Positions 34,088-43,842 of a DNA stretch of 43,842 nucleotides are shown here, piece after piece. Within the stretch, counting starts at the first letter, position 1, and each line of letters begins with the position of its first letter. The notes beneath the pieces were generated by a model. It saw only the letters and a list, made by a program, of their open reading frames with translations, was not told where the DNA came from and ran no database searches. Source of the stretch: Candidatus Kapaibacterium sp. (GTDB lineage: Bacteria > Bacteroidota > Ignavibacteria > Kapaibacteriales > UBA2268); contig JAPLFL010000124.1 in NCBI GenBank assembly GCA_026390695.1, positions 1 through 43,842 of the forward strand, in the 5' to 3' direction. The position numbers were made by a program, and so were the translations under genes.

Positions 34088-36334
34088 TTATCCCTGAAAA
34101 CGTTTTGACAGATCATTCAGATTGAATTCTTTTTGTGGTTTTGGTGCAAGCGGAGTATTTATCCTTTGTGCGTTTGGTTCTGCTGCCTGTTTGATAGAAA
34201 GTTTTATTCTCTTTAATTGCTCATTTACCTCTAAAACTTTTGTTTGAACAATTTGCCCGACCTTTAAAACCGATGCAGGATTTGTAATAAAACGATTTGC
34301 AATTTCTGAAATATGTACCAAACCGTCCTGATGAACACCAATATCCACAAATGCACCGAAGTTAGCTATATTCGTCACAACTCCTTCAAGTATCATTCCA
34401 ACACGTAAATCCCTTATCTCTTTCACACCTTCACTAAATGTTGCATATTTAAAAGCGGCTCTTGGATCGCGTCCGGGTTTTTCGAGTTCAGATATAATAT
34501 CACGAAGTGTGGGTTCACCAACTTTATCATTGATATAATTTTTGAGATTAATCTGCTTCAATTTATCAGCTGATTTCGTAATATCGGCTAATTTTATTTG
34601 CAAATCATCTGCCATCTTTTGTACAATTGAGTAGGATTCCGGGTGAACGGCGGTTGAATCAAGTGGATTGTCGGCATTTCTTATTCTTAGAAATCCTGCG
34701 GATTGCTCAAAAGCTTTCGGACCGAAGCCACCGACTTTCAGCAATTGACGACGGCTGTTGAAGGCTCCGTTATCGTCACGGAATTTGATAATATTTTTAG
34801 CAATAGTAGAATTAATACCTGAAATATAGTTCAAAAGCTCGGCGGAAGCTGTATTAAGATCAACTCCAACAAAGTTGACGCAGCTCACTACTGTTTCTTC
34901 CAATTTCTTTTTCAATAATTTCTGATCAACATCATGCTGATACTGTCCAACGCCTATTGATTTAGGATCAATTTTCACAAGTTCGGCAAGCGGATCCTGC
35001 AATCGACGTGAAATACTAATCGCGCCGCGTACCGTCAGATCCAGTTCGGGAAATTCTTCATTAGCCACCTTTGATGCGGAATAAACCGACGCTCCGGCTT
35101 CACTCACCATAACTTTGATCGGCGGTTTTTCCATTTTGGAAATCAGATCGCTGATAAACTCTTCTGTTTCGCGACCGGCAGTGCCATTACCGATTGCAAT
35201 AAGTTCAATTTTATATTTATCAATAAAATGCAGAATGGTTTTTCGGGCATCTTCCTTTTCACGTTCGGAATTAAATGGGAATATTGTTTTATATTCCATG
35301 TATTTTGAGGTTGAATCGAGAACTGCAACTTTACAACCGGTGCGAAAACCGGGGTCAATCCCGATTGTCGGCTTCATACCTGCCGGAGAAGCCAGAAGAA
35401 GTTGTCGTAAATTTGTTTCAAAAACGGTGATAGAATCCAGATCGGCATCAGATTTTTTTGCAAGACGCACTTCGCTGATGATAGAAATCTTCATCAAGCG
35501 ATTGAAAGAGTCTTTTATCAATGCTTTATAGAAATCAATGATATTCTGATGCAATGCAAAGGATGTTTTGGCTCTGATATAATCTAAAGCGGCTTCTTCA
35601 TCGAAATCCATATCTAATACAACGATCCCTTCATTTTCACCGCGCCTCAGTGCCAACATATTATGTGCCTGAATAGACCTTGCGGAAGAACTGAACTCGC
35701 GGTACATTTCGTATTTTGTGCTTCCTTCGGGGAATTCGGACTTGATTTTGGAACGAAAAGTACCATCAGAGGCAATAAAATCGCGTAACCATCCACGAAG
35801 TTCGGCGATTTCGGAAATCTCCTCGGCAATAATATCTGCTGCGCCTTTAAGAGCTTCAGTAGCGCTTGGAACGTCTTTTTCGCCAGATACAAATTCCATA
35901 GCCCTAGCATTGAGATCAATTATCGGAGAATTTGGAGTATTATGCTCTTTAATTAAAATAGCCAGCGGTTCCAATCCGCGTTCCTTTGCAATAGTAGCAC
36001 GTGTACGTCGTTTTGGTTTGAAAGGCAGATATAAATCTTCGAGTTCGGTTTTTTGAGTACAGGCAAGTATTTTAGCCATTAGCTCATCGGTCATTTTACC
36101 TTGTTCTTCAATTGATTTGATAATTGTTTTTTTCCGGTCTTCTAATTCAGTTAAGTAATCAAAACGATCGAACAAGTCCCGCAGCACATTTTCATCAAGC
36201 GAGCCGGTCATTTCTTTTCTGTACCGGGCAATAAAAGGAACGGTACAGTTATCTTCTTTTAATTTCAGTGCGTTTTCAACTTGCCATGCTTGAGTTTTTA
36301 ATTCAGCGGTTAGGAATTGCTTTATATCGAACAT
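34088..36334 (-). CDS. tex: Tex-like S1-domain RNA-binding protein
   Basis: From the ATG at 36334 (MFDIKQFLTAEL; an upstream TTG is not needed) the protein has 748 residues. Domains in order: the Tex N-terminal helical domain with PFIARYRKEMTGSLDE near 30-45, a YqgF/RNase-H-like domain starting GIDPGFRTGCKVAVLD near 325, helix-hairpin-helix repeats (LNTASAELLNYISGI, then LLKVGGFGPKAFEQSAGFLRI, about 490-560), and an S1 domain with GVVTNIANFGAFVDIG near 645-660 followed by a basic tail. Tex binds nucleic acids and affects transcription and stress tolerance. All parts are intact. Confidence 0.93.
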   Translation of the reverse strand: MFDIKQFLTAELKTQAWQVENALKLKEDNCTVPFIARYRKEMTGSLDENVLRDLFDRFDYLTELEDRKKTIIKSIEEQGKMTDELMAKILACTQKTELEDLYLPFKPKRRTRATIAKERGLEPLAILIKEHNTPNSPIIDLNARAMEFVSGEKDVPSATEALKGAADIIAEEISEIAELRGWLRDFIASDGTFRSKIKSEFPEGSTKYEMYREFSSSARSIQAHNMLALRRGENEGIVVLDMDFDEEAALDYIRAKTSFALHQNIIDFYKALIKDSFNRLMKISIISEVRLAKKSDADLDSITVFETNLRQLLLASPAGMKPTIGIDPGFRTGCKVAVLDSTSKYMEYKTIFPFNSEREKEDARKTILHFIDKYKIELIAIGNGTAGRETEEFISDLISKMEKPPIKVMVSEAGASVYSASKVANEEFPELDLTVRGAISISRRLQDPLAELVKIDPKSIGVGQYQHDVDQKLLKKKLEETVVSCVNFVGVDLNTASAELLNYISGINSTIAKNIIKFRDDNGAFNSRRQLLKVGGFGPKAFEQSAGFLRIRNADNPLDSTAVHPESYSIVQKMADDLQIKLADITKSADKLKQINLKNYINDKVGEPTLRDIISELEKPGRDPRAAFKYATFSEGVKEIRDLRVGMILEGVVTNIANFGAFVDIGVHQDGLVHISEIANRFITNPASVLKVGQIVQTKVLEVNEQLKRIKLSIKQAAEPNAQRINTPLAPKPQKEFNLNDLSKRFQG

Positions 36335-36460
36335 TAATAATTTCAAAATAATTAAACAAATAGCTTACAAAATTACGAAAATTGCTACTTATGGCAGCTA
36401 TACTTAGGTCGAAACTTATCAACATAAATGAGTTTGTAAAGTTAATAGCTATTGATCTGC

Positions 36461-37147
36461 TTACTTCGCTTGAAACAGCTCTGCACTCAATGGTTTTATC
36501 AATTCCTCAGAATTATTTCTCGGATTATTCACCAGTTTAGAAATTGGATAGAGCTTCATGCCGTCACTATTGTAAGGTTTGAGTAGATTTAAAAGTTGCT
36601 GAGAATTTTTCAATGATTTATCCAACCATTCTGATCTACTGACGTCATCAAGAATTACTGGCATTCGGTGATGAATTCCCTGGATTAATTCATTAGCTTC
36701 GGTTGTGATTATACTTGTGCTTACAATAGTAGTGCCATCCGATGCTTTCCATGCGTCCCAGATTCCGGCAAAAGTAAATGGACTTTCATCCTTCAATGAA
36801 ATATAATAAGGTTGGCTAATTTTTCCTTTCTTTTCCCATTCATAAAAACCATTGGCGTATATTATACATCTTTGAGAACCGAGCATTTTTTTATAAAATG
36901 GTTTTTCTGCTATTGATTCCATCCTTGAATTTATAATTGGCGAGCCGAGTGCGGTTTCTTTATAAAATGATGGTATCAGCCCCCATCGCAGTTTTGTAAG
37001 CTCTTTTGAGCTATTGCTTAATGTACAAATTATCTCGGAAGCAGGGACAATATTGTAATTAGGAATTAATTCAATCTTCACTAAAGCTTGGGGTAATAAT
37101 TTTTCGACATCTTTGGTTTTTATTGATAATGCAAATCTTCCACACAT
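36461..37147 (-). CDS. SRAP / YedK-type abasic-site DNA-protein crosslink protein
   Basis: The 228-residue protein has the invariant MCGRF start, so that Met removal exposes the catalytic Cys2. Other conserved residues are N73 (INSRMES), E103 (ANGFYEWEK) and H160 (HHRMPVIL). These proteins (YedK, HMCES) form a stable thiazolidine link to abasic sites in single-stranded DNA and protect them. The gene stands alone, in the same direction as tex, 126 bp upstream. The start at 37147 is fixed by the Cys2 requirement. Confidence 0.92.
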   Translation of the reverse strand: MCGRFALSIKTKDVEKLLPQALVKIELIPNYNIVPASEIICTLSNSSKELTKLRWGLIPSFYKETALGSPIINSRMESIAEKPFYKKMLGSQRCIIYANGFYEWEKKGKISQPYYISLKDESPFTFAGIWDAWKASDGTTIVSTSIITTEANELIQGIHHRMPVILDDVSRSEWLDKSLKNSQQLLNLLKPYNSDGMKLYPISKLVNNPRNNSEELIKPLSAELFQAK

Positions 37148-37431
37148 AAATCACTCAACAAAATTTGGCACGAATATTTAAGTTCTTAATTTTTAGTCAA
37201 TCTAAAGTTAAATCTATATGAAAAATAAGAATTACGTAAAATTACCTAATTTTTTTGAGATATGCAAAAAACAAGTGCCAGACTGCTTTAAATTGATGGC
37301 ATGCTAATTGATTTATTTGTTAAATATGTTAAATATTGGGAAGAAATTGCCGATATTTTACATTGAAGGTACTAATATTAAACAGATGGTTAAAATTAAC
37401 CTCTAATTAAAAAAAATAGCCGGAGTGCAAG

Positions 37432-40400
37432 ATGATGATGAAAAATATTTTAAAAAAATTAGTGATGACGGTAATTACCTTCATTATGTTCCCAATTGCG
37501 GGGCTTTTTGCTCAGAATTACGAGCTGACTTTGAATCAGCGACGGAAGTATGATCAAATCCATGTGGAAGTTTGGGCACGTGCACTGAATGCAAATGCTC
37601 CGAGAATTGGAAATGCCACATTAGTTGTGCAGTATGACCCGAATTTTCTATCACCGGCTTCTGTACAAGCTCCCGGAGCAACCGATTCGGTTAATTCCGA
37701 TATAGACATGGCTAATCCTATTGATTCTATTCCATCAGGTTTCAATTCAGTTAACGGATATAATGCCTTAGGTAATGAAGTCTATACATCCGGTTATTTT
37801 TCTCTTGAGCTTACACTTGCTTCACTCGGTCAGGGCGGTATAAGCCCAATTTCAACAGGTAAAGGTAGTTTTGTAGGAAAATTAATATTCAACATAATCT
37901 CTAATCCGGATTCATCATCAAAAACTGCCATTATGTGGAGCAAATCTGCCTTTCCGGGCGCTATACATGTTTTCAATACAGACAGTACCGAAATTACTTC
38001 GAATATAAAACTTACAGATCCCGCTGATTTTAACGTTTTAGGTATAACCATTCTATCGCCAAATTACTCGTGGCAGGTTGTTAATTTAAATAAAAATTAT
38101 ACTTCACTTAGCGGTGATTATAGTGGTGGCGGCTATCCGATATATTTTGAAAGATCGGTTAATCCGAATATTTATCCAGCCCCTATTACATTGGTCTCAC
38201 CGGCATTAGCAGAAGATTTGGGCTATGATCTTGAATATTCTCTTGATGACGGCCAAAGTTGGTCGGAAATCGGCCGTGTGACTGAAACAGACCGAGCTGC
38301 AATCCAAGTTGGAAATCAGACAGGTTATCGTTCTTCAGGTATATTCAATCCCGGAACTGGGATTTCTTATACAATAACTACTCACAAAGGTGAGAAAATT
38401 CAATTATCGAATTATCGCGACCCACTGCGGGTGATTTGGAAAAAGAATGCTCAATTCATTGAGCGTTCCGAAGCTGGGAAATTAAAAATAACTAATCTTG
38501 ATGGAAAATTTAATTCAGATATAACTACTCGTGCCAAGTCATTTTTATGGGATGTAAGTGATTTCAGTTTCATATTAGGTAGATTGTTCTTTATTCAACT
38601 TGACGGATCTACTCAATATCTCCGTACTCCAATGAATATTCGAAACACTACTCAATTAACCGTTGAAGCTTGGGTAAATCTCAATTCCTACGATTCACTG
38701 GGAACAGAACCCGGAATTTTAGCCTCAAGCGGTGGCCCAAGCGCTACTCAAATCAATGGTTCAAAAGAAGGATCATGGCTTCTTTATTTAAAAGACGGGC
38801 GCTATCCTTCGTTTCGGGTACGTGAAATTTCAAATCGTGGAACAAACGGATATATCGCATGGATTACTTCTACCGATCCATTGCCCGTTATAACCGATTC
38901 ACGGCCATTATCACAAAAACATTCGAAGAACTGGACTCATATTGCTGCAACTGTAATGAATAATGAAGTTACTTTATATGTTAATGGAGAAATAGTTGAT
39001 AAAGTTGTAAATACAATTGCAACCGATATCAGAATGCTTAATAGTAACCATCCGGTTTGGGTTGGTGTAAATCCTAATTTGATGATCGACAATAATCGTA
39101 TGATTAATGCCGGTTTGAAGGGTGTTAGAATGTGGCAAACAGCACTAACACAGGATCAGATAAGAAAACGTGCTTCAGGGGTGACCTCACCTTCGGATGT
39201 TAGCACTTATGGAGACTTAAAAAGAGGTTTACAGCTTTATTACAATTTCGAAGGTACAAGGGCTGACCTTGCAAGTGATAGTGCATTTCAAGGTGGAAAA
39301 CAGAATGTTGATTATTATATAAATAATTCAGTCAATAATAATGCAATTGTTTATCGTCCTGATCTTCCTCATTTAAAGATAACTGCACCGGCAGCTGGAG
39401 CAGGAGTTAAAAATACTCCTAATGATGCCACTCAGATACGATGGATTGCTTATGGTTTAAATGATATTGTTAAAAATGTAGATATTCAATATAATATAGT
39501 TGGTGATAATAACTGGACATTTGCAAAAGATACAAATGGAATCGGAAATGACCTTGCTAATACTCATGCTCCTGTTTCTGATACTACAACCGCATACTGG
39601 GAGCCATATTTAAACAATTCCGCAAGCGCTGATTTAAGAACGATAAATCCATATTCCCATAAAGCAATTTTGAGAGTTTACGGTTCGGGAGGTAATTCTC
39701 TTATTCCTCTTGGTGATGTTTCCGATACATTTACAGTTGCTCCACATTTTTCCATACGCAAAGAAGCAGGTTCTATAATTATGATTCCCGGCTCTCAGGC
39801 TATGAATATTACCGGTTCTGCCGCCTACGTTGAAGCATGGATCAGACCTTATCGTTTTCCGACTTTGCAGGAAAGAATTTTCCCTATTTTAACGAAAATG
39901 GATTCTTCGACGGGTGATTACCATTACCAATTACATTTAATGCCTTCCGGACAACTTAAATTTATTATTAAAGATTCTGCCGGTACTGCCCATGTTGCCG
40001 TTTCGGATACTGCCTTCCCACTTGTTGAACCTAATTCCATTATGATTGATACTGCATGGACTCATATTGGAGTTTATTTCTTTAATAATGGAGGCTCTGG
40101 ACAGTCAGATGTGCGGTTCTATATTGATGGCACTGTTCAACGCGATACTTTGATAACTTATCAATTGGGTAAAAACATTGTAATGAAATCCACAAACGCA
40201 TTTCCTACATATATTGGTTATTACCCGCAAAATTTAATTGACTCTGCGGTAGGTTTTATTGGTGAAATACGTGATTTACGTTTTTGGAGCGGTTCTCCGG
40301 ATAAAATGGCTGGTACAGGAACTGAACCAACCGATATGACAGCTTTCATTCAAGGTGCTCAATCTATCAGACCCGAAGCTATGAAATTAACTTCCAAAGC

Positions 40401-43400
40401 TAATTTACATTCAAGTTTCTCTTTTGATATGGGAAGTTTATGTTATAATGGTTATTATCGTATTGTTGGCAGTCCGACCAATCCTAATTTATTTCTGAGA
40501 CATTATGCAACCCCTCTTCAATTTGTGCCGGTTACTCCTTATATTAAAGTTGTTGAACCAATTTTCAAACAGCAAATAAGTAATTCAAAACAAGATTTAA
40601 AAGTAAGATTTGTGGGGTTCGATTATAATGGAACGGATTTCTCCGGAGGCTCTGATGCTAATAATCCTCCTGCTTTAGAGTTCTCTCTTCGTGGTGGCGG
40701 TGGAAATACCATCCAGCCGTATCAATATGTTGGATCTAAATACTGGCGTTTCACTCAGACAAATGCCCTCACTATCCCTGCAACTAAATATTTTACTTTT
40801 TCAGGTGCTAATAATAGCATTGATTATGGATTACAACTTAATATTTCTATCTCAGATCCTGATGCGCTTAAAAACGGAAAATTTGAGGCTCAAGGGCCAC
40901 TTGCTGCATCTCTGACAAATGCACGTCTCCGTTTAACGTCCAAATATACGATTAACTCCGAATCTGCTTTTATGCAATCGGAAAGTCCTTTATTCTCTAT
41001 TACTCCATCAAGTAATTTCACCGTTCGAGCTTTACTTGAAGGTTATCACAATGGAAATATCTCAGGAATGTTGATAAGAAATCTTCCGTCAAGTTATTCT
41101 AAAGGGGGAATTAAAATTAAACTCTTCAGTGATAATGGCGGTAGTGTCGGAACTTTGTTAGATTCAGCAGAATCTATTGATGGTTACGACGAAAGAAATC
41201 CTTTAAATAGAAATGGATTTAATAATAGATTCGGAAATATTAATTTTGTCTTTACCAAGCGTACAGATGGAAAATATTGGGTTGTTGTTGATCAGATTAA
41301 CCATTTACCTGTAATGTCCAGATTTGCAGCTCCGTTTATCTATGAAGGCGATGTTAAAAATACATGGTCAATTGAATCAGGATGGGATTTTGAAAGCTGG
41401 AATGGCAAATTAAATAATATTCTACCCAATGATACTGCTAATCCTTGGCCTTTGAATTACTTTACTCTCTATGGCGATGCTGATACTTCATCTAATTCTA
41501 CTGGTCTTGTTTATAATAATGGCGTTGCCGGACAAAGAACAAGTCCATTCCCTGCTTTGATTGGCGGGGATGTTGTGAAAGATGGAGTAATTAATTCTTC
41601 AGATCGTACAAGAGTTAGATTAGATAACGGTACAAGCAATGCAGCTTCCGATGTTACCGGTGATGGTATAGTAAATGCCGATGATAGAACCATCTGCGAT
41701 AGGAATATGGGTAAAAGTATTAATTCCGATATTAAAAAACTTAATATTATCTATTCCAATAGATCAATAGGTCATTCAAATCTTATTTTCCCTAACCCAA
41801 AAAGTGATGATCCTTATTCAAATATTGATCCATCCAATCCCGAATTATCTAAGTTTTTCAATGACAATGCACGCATTGTTCTACTCAATCCGTCGATAAA
41901 TAATATTATTAAAAATTCTAATGAAAATACCATTCAGGGTGCTATTTCTTTCAATGTAAGTTCTACTATTTTTACTGATGCTAATTATTGCGAAGTTAAG
42001 ATATATCTAAGAAATACAGGAAGTACATTCGCGCCCGCTAATTGTACATTCGGTATTAAGTATAATACTTCAGTTCTAAAGTTTTTAGCTCTAACAGGCA
42101 AAGATTCTGTAATGTACAATTATAAGCCTGCAAAAGGATATACTTATATTAGTAGCGCGCCCACTGATACTGCCTCCCATCAATTGCCGGAAGTACGAAC
42201 AATCGAGATAGATTATGACGCCTTCCTGAATCCAAGCGGAATCCCTCTGCCGGATACAAATATTTTCCTTGGCACTCTTCGATTCCAGATTAAGAATAAA
42301 AACGGAGTTGCTGCATTCTCCTGGGATTCATGTACATCCGTTCATACAACCAATGGCGATATAATAACTACATCAGGAAAATTCGATTCCATCAAAACGG
42401 TTCCTCTATATAGTATTTCACTTATAAATCCAAATGGCGGCGAATCTCTTACTCCTATGAAATCATACCAGATTAACTGGACAACTACAGCTTCGGCACA
42501 AGTGTATCTTGAATTTTCCTCTGATGGTGGATTCAGCTGGTCACGCATTATAAATAATTCTATTTTATCCAACAGCAAAGCTTATGGCTGGACAATTCCC
42601 GATGTTTCATCCACTAATTGCCTTGTTAGAATCGTCGATGCAATCAGTGGATATATATTAACCAAAAGTAAAAATACATTCAGTATCCTGCCAAGTTTCG
42701 CACAGATTATTCATCCTTCAAGCGGAGATCCTATATATACTTCAGGAAAATCTGATTTTATCAATTGGGTTATTCAGGGTTATCAAAAAGTTAAAATAGA
42801 ATTTTCAAGTAATGGCGGAACAAGCTGGAGTACCGTTGCAAGTACTGTTGACGGCCCTCAACTTACATTCGCATGGAAAATACCTAAGATTACAACCAAA
42901 ACAGCTTATATCCGACTCCTTGATATTGAAACAGGATTTGAAGTTGCTCGGTCAGGAATGTTTAAGATACTTGTAGGAACATATTTATTTAAAAATCCAA
43001 TCGGTGGCGAAAGAATCAGCATTAACAGTCTTTATAAAGTTAGATGGACGCAAACAGATGTAACCAATTTTGATCTTCAGCTAAGCCTCGATAATGGAAT
43101 AAATTGGAATACTTTAGGATCAAATATTATAGGAACCGGAACATATTTCAATTGGGGCACCGGATTACAATCATCAGATATGGCATTAATGCGAGCAATC
43201 TATCGGGGAGATCCTGAACTTGAATTTGATAGAACAATGCCCTTCACAATTTATAATTTAAAAGAAGTCAGAGATGATTTACCCGAAGGAATTTGGATTT
43301 CATCCATAAGTCCAAATCCATCAAGTGGAGGAAATATTAGTTTATCTATAAATTCTACCGATTCATATCAGGCAAAATATATATTATCCAATACATTCGG

Positions 43401-43548
43401 AGAAAGAATTATTCAGGGAGAGTTCGCAATTAATAATGACATTAGTCAGCTTAGTTTAAATACAGATAATTTATGCTCAGGAATCTATTATCTTACCATA
43501 AGATTTGATAAATATGATATAATTCGCAAGATAGAAGTTATAAAATAG
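37432..43548 (+). CDS. Giant T9SS surface protein with LamG, dockerin and Kre9-like modules
   Basis: The 2038-residue protein starts with a signal peptide (MMMKNILKK... ending FAQ, about 1-28; GGAG lies six bases before the first ATG). Modules: a cohesin-like beta sandwich (about 28-205, similar again near 1505-1650), two LamG/concanavalin-like domains (about 386-580 with LTVEAWVNL, and 771-956 with YVEAWIRPY), a type I dockerin at about 1377-1430 with DVVKDGVINSSD and DVTGDGIVNADD, three Kre9/Knh1-like repeats (about 1664-1939, such as PNGGESLTP, EFSSDGGFSWS) and a T9SS type A sorting signal from about 1957 (ISPNPSSGGNISL). It is secreted and anchored on the cell surface, probably for adhesion or glycan binding. 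No enzyme motif was seen. Confidence 0.85.
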   Translation: MMMKNILKKLVMTVITFIMFPIAGLFAQNYELTLNQRRKYDQIHVEVWARALNANAPRIGNATLVVQYDPNFLSPASVQAPGATDSVNSDIDMANPIDSIPSGFNSVNGYNALGNEVYTSGYFSLELTLASLGQGGISPISTGKGSFVGKLIFNIISNPDSSSKTAIMWSKSAFPGAIHVFNTDSTEITSNIKLTDPADFNVLGITILSPNYSWQVVNLNKNYTSLSGDYSGGGYPIYFERSVNPNIYPAPITLVSPALAEDLGYDLEYSLDDGQSWSEIGRVTETDRAAIQVGNQTGYRSSGIFNPGTGISYTITTHKGEKIQLSNYRDPLRVIWKKNAQFIERSEAGKLKITNLDGKFNSDITTRAKSFLWDVSDFSFILGRLFFIQLDGSTQYLRTPMNIRNTTQLTVEAWVNLNSYDSLGTEPGILASSGGPSATQINGSKEGSWLLYLKDGRYPSFRVREISNRGTNGYIAWITSTDPLPVITDSRPLSQKHSKNWTHIAATVMNNEVTLYVNGEIVDKVVNTIATDIRMLNSNHPVWVGVNPNLMIDNNRMINAGLKGVRMWQTALTQDQIRKRASGVTSPSDVSTYGDLKRGLQLYYNFEGTRADLASDSAFQGGKQNVDYYINNSVNNNAIVYRPDLPHLKITAPAAGAGVKNTPNDATQIRWIAYGLNDIVKNVDIQYNIVGDNNWTFAKDTNGIGNDLANTHAPVSDTTTAYWEPYLNNSASADLRTINPYSHKAILRVYGSGGNSLIPLGDVSDTFTVAPHFSIRKEAGSIIMIPGSQAMNITGSAAYVEAWIRPYRFPTLQERIFPILTKMDSSTGDYHYQLHLMPSGQLKFIIKDSAGTAHVAVSDTAFPLVEPNSIMIDTAWTHIGVYFFNNGGSGQSDVRFYIDGTVQRDTLITYQLGKNIVMKSTNAFPTYIGYYPQNLIDSAVGFIGEIRDLRFWSGSPDKMAGTGTEPTDMTAFIQGAQSIRPEAMKLTSKANLHSSFSFDMGSLCYNGYYRIVGSPTNPNLFLRHYATPLQFVPVTPYIKVVEPIFKQQISNSKQDLKVRFVGFDYNGTDFSGGSDANNPPALEFSLRGGGGNTIQPYQYVGSKYWRFTQTNALTIPATKYFTFSGANNSIDYGLQLNISISDPDALKNGKFEAQGPLAASLTNARLRLTSKYTINSESAFMQSESPLFSITPSSNFTVRALLEGYHNGNISGMLIRNLPSSYSKGGIKIKLFSDNGGSVGTLLDSAESIDGYDERNPLNRNGFNNRFGNINFVFTKRTDGKYWVVVDQINHLPVMSRFAAPFIYEGDVKNTWSIESGWDFESWNGKLNNILPNDTANPWPLNYFTLYGDADTSSNSTGLVYNNGVAGQRTSPFPALIGGDVVKDGVINSSDRTRVRLDNGTSNAASDVTGDGIVNADDRTICDRNMGKSINSDIKKLNIIYSNRSIGHSNLIFPNPKSDDPYSNIDPSNPELSKFFNDNARIVLLNPSINNIIKNSNENTIQGAISFNVSSTIFTDANYCEVKIYLRNTGSTFAPANCTFGIKYNTSVLKFLALTGKDSVMYNYKPAKGYTYISSAPTDTASHQLPEVRTIEIDYDAFLNPSGIPLPDTNIFLGTLRFQIKNKNGVAAFSWDSCTSVHTTNGDIITTSGKFDSIKTVPLYSISLINPNGGESLTPMKSYQINWTTTASAQVYLEFSSDGGFSWSRIINNSILSNSKAYGWTIPDVSSTNCLVRIVDAISGYILTKSKNTFSILPSFAQIIHPSSGDPIYTSGKSDFINWVIQGYQKVKIEFSSNGGTSWSTVASTVDGPQLTFAWKIPKITTKTAYIRLLDIETGFEVARSGMFKILVGTYLFKNPIGGERISINSLYKVRWTQTDVTNFDLQLSLDNGINWNTLGSNIIGTGTYFNWGTGLQSSDMALMRAIYRGDPELEFDRTMPFTIYNLKEVRDDLPEGIWISSISPNPSSGGNISLSINSTDSYQAKYILSNTFGERIIQGEFAINNDISQLSLNTDNLCSGIYYLTIRFDKYDIIRKIEVIK

Positions 43549-43569
43549 ATTAAATTCAAATAAAATAGT

Positions 43570-43605
43570 AATCCCCCAATACATTTAAGGCATTGGGGGA
43601 TTTTT
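43570..43605 (+). terminator. Strong rho-independent terminator of the giant surface gene
   Basis: AATCCCCCAAT (43570-43580) pairs perfectly with ATTGGGGGATT (43592-43602), giving 11 bp around an 11-nt loop, and is followed by TTTATTTA. It lies 22 bp after the stop codon. Confidence 0.9.
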
Positions 43606-43640
43606 ATTTATAGTAAAAATCTCCTAAAAACATCACGGTT

Positions 43641-43842
43641 ATTCCTGCGAATGCAGGAATCCACCTCAAAAAAATCACGGTCATTCCTGCGAATGCAGGC
43701 ATTCCCCTCAAAAAAATCACTGTCATTCCTGCGAATGCAGGAATCCCCCTCAAAAAATTCACTGTCATTCCTGCGAATGCAGGCATTACCCACAAAAAAA
43801 TCACTGTCATTCCTGCGAATGCAGGAATTCCCCTCAAAAAAA
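43641..43842. repeat. 42-bp tandem repeat with REP-like palindrome, at least five copies
   Basis: ATTCCTGCGAATGCAGG begins at 43641, 43683, 43725, 43767 and 43809, and the array runs to the window edge. Units are joined by an A-tract linker (CTCAAAAAAATCAC). After GCAGG the units alternate AAT, CAT, AAT, CAT, AAT, implying that pairs of units (84 bp) were duplicated together. It is not a CRISPR array because the linkers are the same. Confidence 0.92.

Noticed and set aside
43604-43842. CRISPR array
   Set aside because: The regular 42-bp spacing and palindromic repeat look similar, but the linkers are nearly identical A-rich stretches instead of unique spacers, and no cas gene is present.

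Overview
The window is AT-rich DNA that most likely comes from a Bacteroidota/Chlorobi-group bacterium, perhaps an Ignavibacteria- or Kapabacteria-like lineage (inference; no rRNA gene is present). The clues are several secreted proteins ending in type IX secretion (T9SS) sorting domains, a TAnnTTTG-type promoter candidate, few clear Shine-Dalgarno sites, and an A2-type caa3-like oxidase operon.

Layout. (1) 1-6085 looks like the end of an integrated mobile element. It holds a cut-off mobilization-like gene, a 1.35-kb non-coding stretch dense in nested palindromes, and a tight three-gene operon: a HIT-family hydrolase, a four-helix membrane protein, and an 829-residue fusion of a PEP-synthase-like ATP-grasp/phosphohistidine enzyme with a MazG-like NTP pyrophosphohydrolase. 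It ends at a 3' fragment of a tRNA-Thr gene that looks like an attachment site. A tyrosine recombinase gene lies just beyond. (2) 7186-11334 is an Rhs tip array: a 5'-truncated Rhs C-terminus with an HExxH metallopeptidase toxin and a lipoprotein partner, then two promoterless orphan tip cassettes, the second decayed. A fourth tip scrap lies at 33.7 kb. (3) 11528-17653 pairs a YdaL/PgaB-like deacetylase/glycosidase protein with a processive GT2 synthase, suggesting exopolysaccharide production. (4) 17702-22702 holds a DUF4160/DUF2442 pair, a secreted S15-like hydrolase, two repeat arrays and an outer-membrane barrel protein. (5) 22768-31672, minus strand, holds a PD40/OmpA-like protein and a complete cytochrome oxidase operon (SCO, CoxI, III, IV, II, heme O synthase, membrane cytochrome c). 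(6) 32062-33970 is a scrap zone: a frameshifted T9SS gene, a 400-bp inverted copy of part of the barrel gene, an Rhs tip and a MITE-like element. (7) 34088-43548 holds Tex, an SRAP/YedK protein and a 2038-residue T9SS surface protein with LamG and dockerin modules, followed by a strong terminator and another repeat array.

Two things run through the window. All four tandem arrays have periods that are multiples of 21 bp (21, 42, 84, 42), and three of them contain or accompany a palindrome of the type ATTCCTGCgaatGCAGGAAT or sit next to the word GTTCTTTGAAA, which also marks every Rhs tip boundary. The best candidate for an undescribed system is the HIT / membrane protein / dikinase-MazG operon at 1742-5445, which has the make-up of a nucleotide-processing signalling or defence module carried by an integrative element.
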